In this document: one piece after another, positions 18,329-26,200 of the stretch
Numbering within the stretch: position 1 is the stretch's first letter
How the letters are laid out: the number at the start of each line of letters is the position of its first letter
NCBI GenBank assembly: GCA_965198895.1
Contig: OZ240676.1
Location: 2,914,001 to 2,978,000, forward strand
DNA: 64,000 bases
From: LMUY01 sp965198895
GTDB taxonomy: Bacteria; Pseudomonadota; Alphaproteobacteria; Acetobacterales; Acetobacteraceae
Direction: 5' to 3'
The notes under the pieces: generated by a model
Told to the model about the DNA's origin: nothing
Databases searched by the model: none
Seen by the model: only the letters and a program-made list of their open reading frames with translations
Program-made: the position numbers and the translations under genes

Positions 18329-19374
18329 GCGCGGGAATTACGGGGCTGACACCCGAATTCGCGGCAAAATTCGCGGCGGCGGCGCTGGGCCATGTCACGC
18401 GCGAATACCCGAACAAGCCCGCCAACGTGCATGCCGGGCCGGAGGACGCCCGCACGCCGCAATCGCTTTATCCGGTGTTCTACGGCAGCTTCGACTGGCA
18501 TTCCTGCGTGCACGCCTACTGGATGCTGGCCCGGCTGCTGCGGCTGTTCCCCGCCATGGCGCCCGCCTCCGAGATCCGCTCGCTGTTCGAGGCACGGCTG
18601 ACGCCGGAGTTGGTGGCCGGCGAGCTCGCGACCTTCTCCCACCCGATGGCCGGCGGGTTCGAGCGGCCGTATGGCTGGGCATGGCTGCTGAAGCTGCACG
18701 TGGCGCTGACCGACCTGCCGGATCGCCGCTGGCACGAGGCGCTCGCCCCGCTGACGGCGCTGATCGCCCGGCGACTGGAGGAATTCCTACCCAAGGCGAC
18801 CTACCCGGTGCGGGTCGGCACCCATTTCAACACGGCCTTCGCTCTGGCGCTCGCCACGGACTACGCGGGCGCGACGCATAATGCCTCGCTGGCCGGGTTG
18901 CTGCGGCGGACGGCGGAGGGGTGGTATGGCGCGGATTCCGATTGCCAGGCCTGGGAGCCGAGCGGCGACGACTTCCTGTCATCGGCGCTGATCGAGGCCG
19001 AATGCATGCGGCGCTTGCTGCCGGCCGAGCGGTTCTTGCCGTGGTTCGACCGTTTCTTGCCCCACCTGGCGGAGGCGCGCCCGGAAGCGCTGTTCGCCCC
19101 GGTCTCGGTCAGCGACCGCAGCGACGGCAAGATCGCGCATCTGGACGGGCTGAACCTGAGCCGCGCCTGGTGCTGGCGCTCGCTGGCGACGGCCTTGCCG
19201 GCAAGCGACACGCGGCGGTTGATGATGGAGCAGGCGGCGGAATTGCATCTGGCCGCGGGTCTGCCCCACGTGACCGGCGACTACATGGGCGAGCACTGGC
19301 TGGCGAGCTTCGCGGTCCTGGCGCTGGACGAGCTTTCTTCTCCCTCTCCCGCTGGCGGGAGAGGGCCGGGGTAA
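18325..19374 (+). CDS. DUF2891 family protein
   Basis: This 349-residue protein matches the DUF2891 pattern: PVFYGSFDWHSCVHAYWMLARLLRLFP, HPMAGGFERPYGWAWLLKLH, VRVGTHFNTAFALALATDYA, CQAWEPSGDDFLSSALIEAECMRR and a terminal GDYMGEHWLASFAVLAL. The repeated His, Trp and aromatic residues suggest an alpha/alpha-toroid-like fold, but no activity is known. It starts inside the ankyrin stop (ATGA). The last dozen residues (SSPSPAGGRGPG) are coded by an intergenic palindromic repeat that has run into the gene, so the ancestral C-terminus was probably at about LALDEL. Confidence 0.85.
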   Translation: MSAGITGLTPEFAAKFAAAALGHVTREYPNKPANVHAGPEDARTPQSLYPVFYGSFDWHSCVHAYWMLARLLRLFPAMAPASEIRSLFEARLTPELVAGELATFSHPMAGGFERPYGWAWLLKLHVALTDLPDRRWHEALAPLTALIARRLEEFLPKATYPVRVGTHFNTAFALALATDYAGATHNASLAGLLRRTAEGWYGADSDCQAWEPSGDDFLSSALIEAECMRRLLPAERFLPWFDRFLPHLAEARPEALFAPVSVSDRSDGKIAHLDGLNLSRAWCWRSLATALPASDTRRLMMEQAAELHLAAGLPHVTGDYMGEHWLASFAVLALDELSSPSPAGGRGPG

Positions 19375-19461
19375 GGGTGGGACGGCCGCTCCATGCGGGA
19401 TTTTGGTGGTTAAGCGGCTCTCACCCCAGCCCTCTCCCGTGAAGAACGGGAGAGGGAGAAG
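19338..19461. repeat. CCCTCTCCC-type intergenic inverted repeat overlapping a gene end
   Basis: An inverted repeat begins TCTCCCTCTCCCGCTGGCGG and ends GAACGGGAGAGGGAGAA, with GGCCGGGGTAAGGGTGGG and its approximate inverse CTCACCCCAGCCCTCTC inside. The left part provides the last codons and stop of the DUF2891 gene, and the right part ends five bases before the xylanase stop, between converging genes. Related palindromes occur at 40094-40123, 53067-53206 and flanking the IS element at 28.4/29.9 kb. A transcription-end role is possible, although no U-run follows. Confidence 0.8.
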
Positions 19462-19465
19462 CGCG

Positions 19466-20677
19466 CTACGGGTTGGGGGGTAGCCGCCGGAACGCGTCCG
19501 CCATCGCGAGCCAATACGGCTTGCGGTGGCCATCGTCGTCGAGCGGTAGGCCGCGATGCTCCAGGCCGTCTTGCCGCTTCACATGCACCTCGCTGGCGAG
19601 CCAGGAATACTTGTCCTCCAACCCCCAGGTCACGAAGGTCTTTATGCCGCCATCGAGCGCCGCGTCCATGAAGGCGCGCACCCGGTCGGCGACGATCTTG
19701 TCGCGGGCGGCGAACCCGTCCGGGATCTTCCAATGCTCGCGGATGTCCATCTCGGTCACCACCAGGTCCACGCCCTCGTTGCGCAGCAGGCGGCAGAACT
19801 CGGTGAAGGGCGGCCCCGAAAACGGCTGGATGATCTGCATGTGGCCCTGCAGCCCCACCGCATCCAGCGGCACATTGGCCCGGCGCAGCGAGCGCACCAG
19901 GTTCAAGAACCGGCGGCGCTTCTCGTAATGATGTGGCGCCGCTTCCTCCAGGCCATACTCGTTCAGCACCACCCGCACCGAGGGATCGCGCTCCTTCGCC
20001 ATGCGCAGCGCCATGGGGATGTAGTCGGGGCCGAGTGCCCGCAGCCAAGGTGAGTCGCGCAACTCGCCCGGCGTGGTTTGCGGCGTGTCGCTGCCTGCCG
20101 GGTCGGCGACGACTTCGTTCACCACGTCCCATTCGCCGATCTCGCCCTGGGTATGGGCGAATACGCGGCCGATATAGGTGTTCATCAGCGCGCGCGCCCG
20201 GTCCGGCCCCTGCGCCAGCGCCTGTACCACCCAGTCCGGCAGGTCCTGGTGCCAAATCAGGCCGTGGCCACGGATCGGCTTGTTGTGGGCGCGGGCCCAG
20301 GCGATCAGCGTGTCGATCGGGCGGAAGTTGAACACGCCTTCCTTCGGCTGCAGGAACGCCATCTTGGTCTCGTAATCCGGCATCAGCAGCCCGCATTCGA
20401 GGTCGACCATGGGCCCGTAGGCGGGATCCTCCACGAAACGCTGCGATTGCACGGCGGCCCCGAATCGCCGGCCGCGACTGGCGGCGATCTCACCTAGTCC
20501 GGGCGGACCGGCCGGGATCGACACGTCCGGCGTCTTCGGGGGCGCCGAAATCTGCGGCAAGGGGGGCTCGCCCGCTGCATGAGGCGAGGGTCGCAGCGTC
20601 GTTGGCCGAACGCCGGCCACTGCCATCGCTGCCTTGACGAAATCCCGCCGGGTTGCACGCGGCCGTTTGACGTTCAT
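19466..20677 (-). CDS. Endo-1,4-beta-xylanase, glycoside hydrolase family 10, Tat-exported
   Basis: A secreted retaining xylanase of about 403 residues. The start MNVKRPRATRRDFVKAAMAVAG carries a twin-arginine motif (TRRDF), implying folded export by the Tat system. The catalytic (beta/alpha)8 barrel shows GHGLIWHQDLPDW, the acid/base Glu in WDVVNEVV, and the nucleophile Glu in LVVTEMDIREH, followed by VTWGLEDKYSWL, all hallmarks of GH10. The ATG at 20675-20677 is chosen because the Tat signal starts there. No other carbohydrate-degrading genes are nearby. The downstream gene end abuts a palindromic repeat. Hydrolysis of xylan or short xylo-oligosaccharides is expected from the family. Confidence 0.94.
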   Translation of the reverse strand: MNVKRPRATRRDFVKAAMAVAGVRPTTLRPSPHAAGEPPLPQISAPPKTPDVSIPAGPPGLGEIAASRGRRFGAAVQSQRFVEDPAYGPMVDLECGLLMPDYETKMAFLQPKEGVFNFRPIDTLIAWARAHNKPIRGHGLIWHQDLPDWVVQALAQGPDRARALMNTYIGRVFAHTQGEIGEWDVVNEVVADPAGSDTPQTTPGELRDSPWLRALGPDYIPMALRMAKERDPSVRVVLNEYGLEEAAPHHYEKRRRFLNLVRSLRRANVPLDAVGLQGHMQIIQPFSGPPFTEFCRLLRNEGVDLVVTEMDIREHWKIPDGFAARDKIVADRVRAFMDAALDGGIKTFVTWGLEDKYSWLASEVHVKRQDGLEHRGLPLDDDGHRKPYWLAMADAFRRLPPNP

Positions 20678-20749
20678 CGCCGGGTCGATAACAAAGAACG
20701 GGCGGCAGCGCCAATCGGCAGACCGCACAAGACCAGGAGGACGCGGGAC

Positions 20750-21076
20750 ATGATCGTCGATCTACGCATCTACACGACCCGCCCGGGCAAGCTGGCGGCC
20801 TTCGTGAAGCTGTACCAGGACTACGCCTGGGACCTGCAGCAGAAGTATCTCGGCCGCTGCCTCGGCTGGTACACCGTTGCGGAGGGGCCGCTGAACCAGG
20901 TGGTGCACCTCTGGGCCTACGAGAACCAGGGCGACCGCGAGACGAGGCGCGCCGCGATGGCCGCCGACCCGGCGTGGGGCGAGTATCTACGCCGCTCGGA
21001 GGAAGCCGGGCTGCTGGTGTCGCAGGAGAACCGCTTCCTCAAGCCGACAGAGTTTTCGCCGATGCTCGGGGGCTAA
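20750..21076 (+). CDS. NIPSNAP-family protein
   Basis: A 108-residue protein with the NIPSNAP ferredoxin-like fold: MIVDLRIYTTRPGKLAAFVKLYQDY, then LGWYTVAEGPLNQVVHLWAYENQGDRETRRAAMAADPAW. The start ATG at 20750 is supported by a clear AGGAGG about 9 bases upstream; longer in-frame extension would overlap the divergent xylanase start. Bacterial NIPSNAP proteins are structurally related to ABM monooxygenases, but their substrates are mostly unknown. It is transcribed divergently from the xylanase with a 72-bp gap and stands alone, followed by a small palindrome. Confidence 0.9.
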   Translation: MIVDLRIYTTRPGKLAAFVKLYQDYAWDLQQKYLGRCLGWYTVAEGPLNQVVHLWAYENQGDRETRRAAMAADPAWGEYLRRSEEAGLLVSQENRFLKPTEFSPMLGG

Positions 21077-21094
21077 GTGTCGGTCCAAAGCATC

Positions 21095-21124
21095 GTAGGG
21101 TGGGGTGTGCTTTGGCACCCCACC
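21095..21124. repeat. GTAGGGTGGG-type hairpin after the NIPSNAP gene
   Basis: The sequence GGTGGGGTG and its inverse CACCCCACC form a 9-bp stem with an 8-base loop in the gap between the convergent NIPSNAP and Crp/Fnr genes. The leading GTAGGGTGGG is shared with the perfect palindrome at 60215-60283, so both may belong to one repeat family. It could terminate transcription from one or both sides, but there is no T-run. Confidence 0.55.
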
Positions 21125-21205
21125 ACAGGCGCCGCTGCGGTGCGTTGCCAAAGCCCAACGTAACCCCCGTTTGAAACTGAGAGGTTTATCGTCCGACAGC
21201 GACGT

Positions 21206-21943
21206 TCAGGCGACCGGTACGACCCAGTCTGCCATCGCGCGCATCAGGTCCAATTGCCGCAGCGTCACCTGCCCGCCGCGCATATCGAGCAGCCGGTCGC
21301 GACGCACCTGCTGCAGGGTGCGGTTGATGTGCACGACGCTGAGGCCCAGCGCATCGGCCAGGATGTCCTGCGTCAGCGGCAGCGCGAAGCTATCGCCGTC
21401 GACCATGCCGATCGCCTGCAGGCGGCCGTAGAACTCCAGCACCAGGTGCACAAGGCGCTCGTACGCAGTCTGGCGGCCCAACCGGACCACCTGGTCGCGC
21501 ATGTTGATCTCGTCGGCATACGACATGAGCGCGATCGCGTCGGCCAGCCCCGACAACGGCACGCCGTTTTCGTCCGAGCCGCGCAGCAACGGCCGGGCGT
21601 CCGCGACCACGACGGGCGTGAGGGCCACGGCAGCGCTCGGGGCGGGCAGGCCGGGCCGGGTGATCGAGCCGATCGCGTCCCCCGGCAAGAGGAAGCGGAC
21701 GATCTGCCGCCGTCCATCCCCCAAGATACGCTGATGACACGCCCAGCCCGACAGCAGCATCACCGGCGGCTGTACCCGGCCCTCGACGCAGAGTTCTGCG
21801 TGGGCTGGGCAGTGCCGGGCGGTCTGCGAGAGATCGCGCAAAATGTCCGCTTCGACCGCGGACAGCCGGGCGAGCCGGCCCAACCTCAGGGCGACCGCAT
21901 TGGCCGGCCCACCGTCACTATAGGAGGTAAGCGGGCGATTCAT
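21206..21943 (-). CDS. Crp/Fnr-family transcriptional regulator
   Basis: This 245-residue protein has an N-terminal cyclic-nucleotide-binding-like beta barrel (VMLLSGWACHQRILGDGRRQIVRFLLPGDAIG) and a C-terminal Crp helix-turn-helix (LPLTQDILADALGLSVVHINRTLQQVRRDRLLDMRGG). No Cys cluster for an Fe-S centre is visible, so it is not a classical oxygen-sensing Fnr. The ATG at 21943 has AAAGGAG 8 bases upstream and lies 26 bp inside the end of the receiver gene. It is the third gene of a kinase-receiver-regulator operon, which suggests it could be the output of that signalling path. Its ligand is unknown. Confidence 0.9.
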   Translation of the reverse strand: MNRPLTSYSDGGPANAVALRLGRLARLSAVEADILRDLSQTARHCPAHAELCVEGRVQPPVMLLSGWACHQRILGDGRRQIVRFLLPGDAIGSITRPGLPAPSAAVALTPVVVADARPLLRGSDENGVPLSGLADAIALMSYADEINMRDQVVRLGRQTAYERLVHLVLEFYGRLQAIGMVDGDSFALPLTQDILADALGLSVVHINRTLQQVRRDRLLDMRGGQVTLRQLDLMRAMADWVVPVA

Positions 21944-22316
21944 GCGGCGACTCCTTTGTTTGGGCGGCTAACCGCAGCAAGGCAGAGATGAGTTTATTAC
22001 GGTCTATCGGCTTGTCGAGGCGTGGGAGATCGGAGTACTGGACTGGGATCGCACAGGGTCCATAGCCAGTAACGAGCGCAACAGGCACGCCACGGCTCCT
22101 GATCTCGTCGATCAGCGATAGCTTCATGTCGAGGACAGGCCCAAGATTGACCAGGGCAGCGTCAACATGACCGCCGATGTCCAAACTACCATCTTGCGGC
22201 AGGCGGGCCATTGGACCAAGCACTTGTGCGCCGAGTTCACGTAGCACGGATGTCAATTCAGTTGCTAGAATATATTGATCTTCGACGACCAGAACGACTA
22301 GATCTTTGAGTGGCAT
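21918..22316 (-). CDS. Stand-alone receiver-domain protein lacking the phosphoacceptor Asp
   Basis: A 132-residue single receiver domain with no output domain. The acidic pair Glu12-Asp13 (VVEDQY), Thr83 (LVTGYG) and Lys102 (LDKPID) occupy the conserved receiver positions. The residue where the phosphorylated Asp is expected reads Asn57 (DAALVNLG instead of DAALLDVNL-like sequence). It may therefore be unphosphorylatable and act as a constitutive or decoy receiver. Its start overlaps the kinase stop (TGATG) and its end overlaps the Crp/Fnr start by 26 bp. Receivers of this kind commonly partner HWE or HisKA_2 kinases in alphaproteobacteria. Confidence 0.86.
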   Translation of the reverse strand: MPLKDLVVLVVEDQYILATELTSVLRELGAQVLGPMARLPQDGSLDIGGHVDAALVNLGPVLDMKLSLIDEIRSRGVPVALVTGYGPCAIPVQYSDLPRLDKPIDRNKLISALLRLAAQTKESPHESPAYLL

Positions 22317-23971
22317 CAGTCCCCGACCTGTCGCTTCATCGCCCCAGCCTCCTTGCCTCGTGCCGGTAGGCTGAACTCAATCGCGCAGCACATGCCACCT
22401 GGCCGGAACTCCATGCTGGTTGCAGCGCCGAGCTCGTAGGGCAGTCCCTGTTCGATCAGTTCCCGGCCGAAACCACGCCGGCTCGGCTGCATATCGGTCA
22501 CAGGCACCCCGCTCTCCTGCCAAACCAGGCGAAGTCGATCCTGGCCCGACTCTGCTTGATCCCGCGCAACTTGCCAGCGCACCCCGACTATTCCGGATGG
22601 GGAGGCCAACGCGCCATATTTTATCGAATTCGTGGTCAACTCGTGGATCGCAAGACCGATCGCGTCAGCAGTTTTGGCTTTCAGGGCGACAGGCGGCCCC
22701 TCGACGTCAATCTGGCGCTCATCTTGCCCACCATGCGCCGCGAGTTCCTGATATACTAGCTCTTCCAGCATCACCAACCCCTCCCTGGTGCGCGCCGCCA
22801 CACTTTGCGTGCGGGCCAAGGCCTCGATTCGGCCAGCGAGATGGGTCGCAAAGTGATCCAGGTCGGAACTGGATTTCAAAGTCCGTGTCAGAACGGAACG
22901 GACGACGGCCAGGATGTTCTTGACCCGGTGCTGCAGCTCGGCGAGCAGCTTGCCCTGCCGGGTCTCGGCTCGCCGGCGCTCGTCGATGTCGGTGCAGGAC
23001 CCATACCAACGCATCACGTTGCCCGCCGGATCAAGTTGCGGCACCGCACGGATCAGGAACCAGCACCAGCTCCCATCCGCGCGCCGCAGCCTCGCCTCCT
23101 GCTCCAGGTTTGCGCCGGCGGCTTGGGCGGTTTGCTCGAGGGCGCGGTTGGCGACCAGATCCTCCGGATGCAACGAAGCGCACCACCCGTCGCCGAGGGC
23201 ACTCCCCTCGGGCTGGCCGGTCAGGTCGTAGAACGGCGGGTTGACGTATTCCCAGGCCATCGCCGCGGTCGCGATGAACAGCAACGCAGGAACCGCGGCC
23301 GCCATCCGGCGGAACCGGTCGTCGCTGGCCCGCAGCGCCTGCTCCACATTGTAGGTCGCGCTGATATCGAGGAAGGTCACCACCACACCTGCGATTACAC
23401 GGTCGGTATCGCGGTACGGCAGCAAGCGGACCATGTAGAACGCGTCGCGGACGGTATGGCCCGCCTGCCGCTCGATCATCTCCCCCGTTTCCAGCACCCG
23501 GCGTGCATCCGTCGCGAGATCCGGATACCAGATCTGCAGCGCAAGATCGGTGATTGGACGCCCGCAATCGGCCTCCCGCACCGCGACCACGTCCCGGACA
23601 GCCGGGGTAAAGCTGCGGATGTGCAACACCGCGTCGAGGAACACGATGGCGATGCGGCCACTCTCGATGACGTTGCTCATGTCCGAGTTGATGGCGGCAA
23701 GCTGGTCGACGCGGAGCGCCAACTCGGCGTTGAGCACCTCCAACTCGCCCTTCGAGCTTTCCAGTTCCTCGTTGGTGACGTTCAGCTCCTCGTTGAGGTC
23801 CTGCTGGTCCTCGTTGCTGGCCTGAAGCTCCCGATTGGCGAGCGTGACGTCGTCCAGCGCCGCATTCAGCCGCTGCTCCGACTGTAGCAACTCCGCCTGC
23901 AAACGCTCGACATGGACGCTTCGGTCTGGATCCGGGGCGCGGAGTGGTTCAGGCAATCGATAACCAGCCAT
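22316..23971 (-). CDS. PAS-containing HWE-family sensor histidine kinase
   Basis: A 551-residue soluble sensor kinase without membrane segments. Residues ~20-98 form a long coiled coil (QSEQRLNAALDDVTLANREL and NEELNVTNEELESSKGEL). A PAS domain of the type found in CheB/CheR-fusion proteins follows (~98-205), then a PAS/PAC domain (~215-335). The kinase core has His348 in ELQHRVKN, the N-box with HELTTNSIKYG (His443/Asn448), VWQE (484-486) and a G-box RRGFGRELIEQGLPYEL, as in HWE kinases. It looks like the C-terminal half of a CheB/CheR/PAS/HWE fusion that lacks the methylesterase and methyltransferase parts. It leads the operon with the receiver and Crp/Fnr genes. Confidence 0.9.
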   Translation of the reverse strand: MAGYRLPEPLRAPDPDRSVHVERLQAELLQSEQRLNAALDDVTLANRELQASNEDQQDLNEELNVTNEELESSKGELEVLNAELALRVDQLAAINSDMSNVIESGRIAIVFLDAVLHIRSFTPAVRDVVAVREADCGRPITDLALQIWYPDLATDARRVLETGEMIERQAGHTVRDAFYMVRLLPYRDTDRVIAGVVVTFLDISATYNVEQALRASDDRFRRMAAAVPALLFIATAAMAWEYVNPPFYDLTGQPEGSALGDGWCASLHPEDLVANRALEQTAQAAGANLEQEARLRRADGSWCWFLIRAVPQLDPAGNVMRWYGSCTDIDERRRAETRQGKLLAELQHRVKNILAVVRSVLTRTLKSSSDLDHFATHLAGRIEALARTQSVAARTREGLVMLEELVYQELAAHGGQDERQIDVEGPPVALKAKTADAIGLAIHELTTNSIKYGALASPSGIVGVRWQVARDQAESGQDRLRLVWQESGVPVTDMQPSRRGFGRELIEQGLPYELGAATSMEFRPGGMCCAIEFSLPARGKEAGAMKRQVGD

Positions 23972-24043
23972 AGGTCTCTCCGGCGGGGTGCGACCAGTCG
24001 GCCGCTACTATCCACTACATACTTACGCGTGCCTGGTAAACGC

Positions 24044-25225
24044 CTATGCTGCCGTGCGAGCCCGGGTGCTATCCGTCCGTAATTGACCGCAAGCAGCCAG
24101 GATATCGCGCCCTCGCGGTGTTCGCACAGGGCTGGAGAACCCGGCGGCCATCACGATAGCGGCAAAGGCGTCCAGTTTCTCGCGCGTGCTCGGCAGGTAG
24201 GCGCTGCCGGGCCACGGGTTGAATGGGATCAGGTTCACCTTGGCCGGGATGCCGGCGATCAGCCGCACCAACTCGCGCGCATCCGCCTCGGTATCGTTGA
24301 TGCCGCGGAGCATGATGTATTCGAAGGTGATCCGCCGGGAGTTGGACGAGCCGGGATAGCGCCGGCAAGCGGCCAGCAACTCGGCAATCGGGTATTTGCG
24401 GTTCAGCGGCACGATCTCGTCCCGCAGGTCGTCGCGCACGGCGTGCAGCGACACCGCCAGGTTCACGCCCAACTCCTCCCCGCAGCGATCCATCATCGGC
24501 ACCACGCCGGAGGTGGACAGCGTGATCCGCCGGCGCGACAGGCCGATGCCCTCGTTGTCCATCACGATCTGCATCGCGCGGGCTACGTTCTCGTAGTTGT
24601 ACAGCGGCTCGCCCATGCCCATCAGCACGATGGTGGACAGCAGCCGAGGAATCTCTCCGCGCGGAGAGGGCCATTCGCCATAGGCGTCGCGAGCGGCCAT
24701 GAACTGGCCCACGATCTCCGCTGCACCCAAATTGCGCACCAGTTTCTGCGTGCCCGTGTGGCAGAACCGGCACGACAGAGTGCAGCCGACCTGGGAGGAG
24801 ATGCAGACCGCGCCGCGATCCTCCTGCCGGTCGGGGATGTAGACGGTTTCGGCCTCCTGCCCGTCGCGGAAGCGGAACAGCCATTTGCGGGTGCCGTCGG
24901 TGCTGACTTGCTCGGTGGCGACGCCAGGCCGGCCGATGACGAAGCGCTCGGCGAGCTTGTGCTGCAGGGGTCGCGCGATGGAGGACATCGCGGCGAAATC
25001 GGTCGTGCCCTGGTGGTAGATCCAATGCCAGATCTGCTTGGCGCGGAATGCCTTTTCGCCGATCGCCGCCAGTTCCTCGATCAGCTCGGCGCGCGACAGG
25101 CCAACCAACTCCCGCCGTCCATCCGGCATGGCGATCGGCGGGGGCGAGAACAGCGCCGACTTGGCGAGGATGCGGTCCCGTTCCGACTCCGTCAGCCCGG
25201 CAGGGTGCTGGAGCCCGGCGGACAT
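24044..25225 (-). CDS. rlmN: Dual-specificity 23S rRNA A2503 / tRNA A37 methyltransferase RlmN
   Basis: A radical-SAM enzyme that methylates C2 of adenosine 2503 in 23S rRNA (and A37 of some tRNAs). The 393-residue protein has an N-terminal helical RNA-binding part (FRAKQIWHWIYHQG), the radical-SAM cluster motif C-x3-C-x2-C in GCTLSCRFCHTGTQ, LMGMGEPLYNYENV, ITLSTSGVVPMMDR, NLAVSLHA, and FEYIMLRGIND. The late block SSPVRTPRGRDILAACGQL carries the methyl-carrying Cys. The ATG at 25225 is taken because homology starts there, although the frame stays open upstream through the neighbouring gene. It sits 2 bp after the IalB-like gene and is likely co-transcribed with it. Confidence 0.96.
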   Translation of the reverse strand: MSAGLQHPAGLTESERDRILAKSALFSPPPIAMPDGRRELVGLSRAELIEELAAIGEKAFRAKQIWHWIYHQGTTDFAAMSSIARPLQHKLAERFVIGRPGVATEQVSTDGTRKWLFRFRDGQEAETVYIPDRQEDRGAVCISSQVGCTLSCRFCHTGTQKLVRNLGAAEIVGQFMAARDAYGEWPSPRGEIPRLLSTIVLMGMGEPLYNYENVARAMQIVMDNEGIGLSRRRITLSTSGVVPMMDRCGEELGVNLAVSLHAVRDDLRDEIVPLNRKYPIAELLAACRRYPGSSNSRRITFEYIMLRGINDTEADARELVRLIAGIPAKVNLIPFNPWPGSAYLPSTREKLDAFAAIVMAAGFSSPVRTPRGRDILAACGQLRTDSTRARTAA

Positions 25226-25227
25226 GC

Positions 25228-25791
25228 TCAGCTCTTGCCGACCGGGCAGGCTTTGTTGATGGCGGCGTAGGCCGGCGAGAACCCGCGTAGGTTGAACGTG
25301 TCCGTCACCACCGTGTTGCGCAGGCCCGGCGACTTGGCGACCGCCTGCCGTCCGCGCTCGAACGACCCCACCACGGCATGCCCGTCGCGGGCGAAGGCGG
25401 AGCGCTGGCTGGTGTAGAAGGGCAGGGTGGTGCCGTCGACCTGCAGCGTCACCTCCGCGTTCGGCGCGTAGGCGAAACCGGCGCTGATCGCCACCGCATC
25501 GCGCGCGCCGCCGGGTCGCTGCGTCACCGTCAGCACCACGTCGCCCCGTCCCTGCAACGGCGGCGAGGATACGGCCGCGCGGGTGAAGGCGTAGCACACG
25601 GTCTGCCCGGCTTCCTGGTGGGTGGCGGCGGTCCAGTCCTCGAAGGTGCCGATCGCGCGGGGCGCGGCCGGGGCCGGGTGCGCGGCGCGGGGTGCCGGTG
25701 AGCGGGCCTGTCGGGGTTGGGCCAATGCGGGCGTGATCAGTGCGGCGGTGGCGCCGGATGCCACGAGCAGGAGCAGGAGTACGGATCGCAT
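25228..25791 (-). CDS. Invasion-associated locus B (IalB)-like secreted protein
   Basis: A 187-residue exported protein. It has a Sec signal peptide (MRSVLLLLLVASGATAALITPALAQ, cleavage likely after ALA), a Pro/Ala-rich linker, and a C-terminal IalB-like domain containing FEDWTAATHQEAGQTVCYAFTRA, RDAVAISAGFAYAP, VTLQVDG and the closing NKACPV. The two Cys could form the family disulfide. Alphaproteobacterial IalB-type proteins are periplasmic or surface proteins without a defined biochemical role; the name comes from Bartonella and should not be read as evidence of virulence. It lies 2 bp upstream of rlmN in the same direction, a linkage seen in other alphaproteobacteria. Confidence 0.8.
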   Translation of the reverse strand: MRSVLLLLLVASGATAALITPALAQPRQARSPAPRAAHPAPAAPRAIGTFEDWTAATHQEAGQTVCYAFTRAAVSSPPLQGRGDVVLTVTQRPGGARDAVAISAGFAYAPNAEVTLQVDGTTLPFYTSQRSAFARDGHAVVGSFERGRQAVAKSPGLRNTVVTDTFNLRGFSPAYAAINKACPVGKS

Positions 25792-25906
25792 GCCGCACAG
25801 ATACGGCGGGGGCGCCCCGGGAACAAGCGCCGCAATGCCGCATGACGGTGCCACGATGGCCCTCAGCGCGTTGAATTGCTACGTCTACGGCAGAGGAGAC
25901 GTGAGC

Positions 25907-26182
25907 ATGTCACAAGACGACCACCACCAGGACGCCCTGCTAGAGACCGCACGGCTGGAGCTGGGCCGTGCGCACCGGGCCGCCATCGCTCTCGAGGCGG
26001 GCGAAGTGCGGCGTGGACTCGAGCTGGCCCTGGCCGCGTTCCGATCGGCCGGGGAGGCTGACGGCCCGCGCTATGCCCCGCTGGCCAGCCAAATCGAAGC
26101 GGCGCTGGCGGACCTCGATGCGGGCTCGCTCGCGGAAATGGAACGGATCGTCGAGGCGGTCCGCAAGGAGATCGAGGCGTAG
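25907..26182 (+). CDS. Small conserved hypothetical helical protein
   Basis: A 91-residue soluble, Glu/Ala-rich protein starting MSQDDHHQDALLETARLELGRAHRAAI, predicted to be almost entirely alpha-helical from its heptad-like spacing of Leu and Ala. The start ATG at 25907 has AGGAG 8 bases upstream; longer in-frame extensions cross the divergent IalB gene and are rejected. I do not recognise a family. It precedes a methyltransferase gene by 18 bp on the same strand and is probably the first gene of the methyltransferase-YdcF operon. Confidence 0.65.
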   Translation: MSQDDHHQDALLETARLELGRAHRAAIALEAGEVRRGLELALAAFRSAGEADGPRYAPLASQIEAALADLDAGSLAEMERIVEAVRKEIEA

Positions 26183-26200
26183 CGCTGCCCTGGTTCCCGG

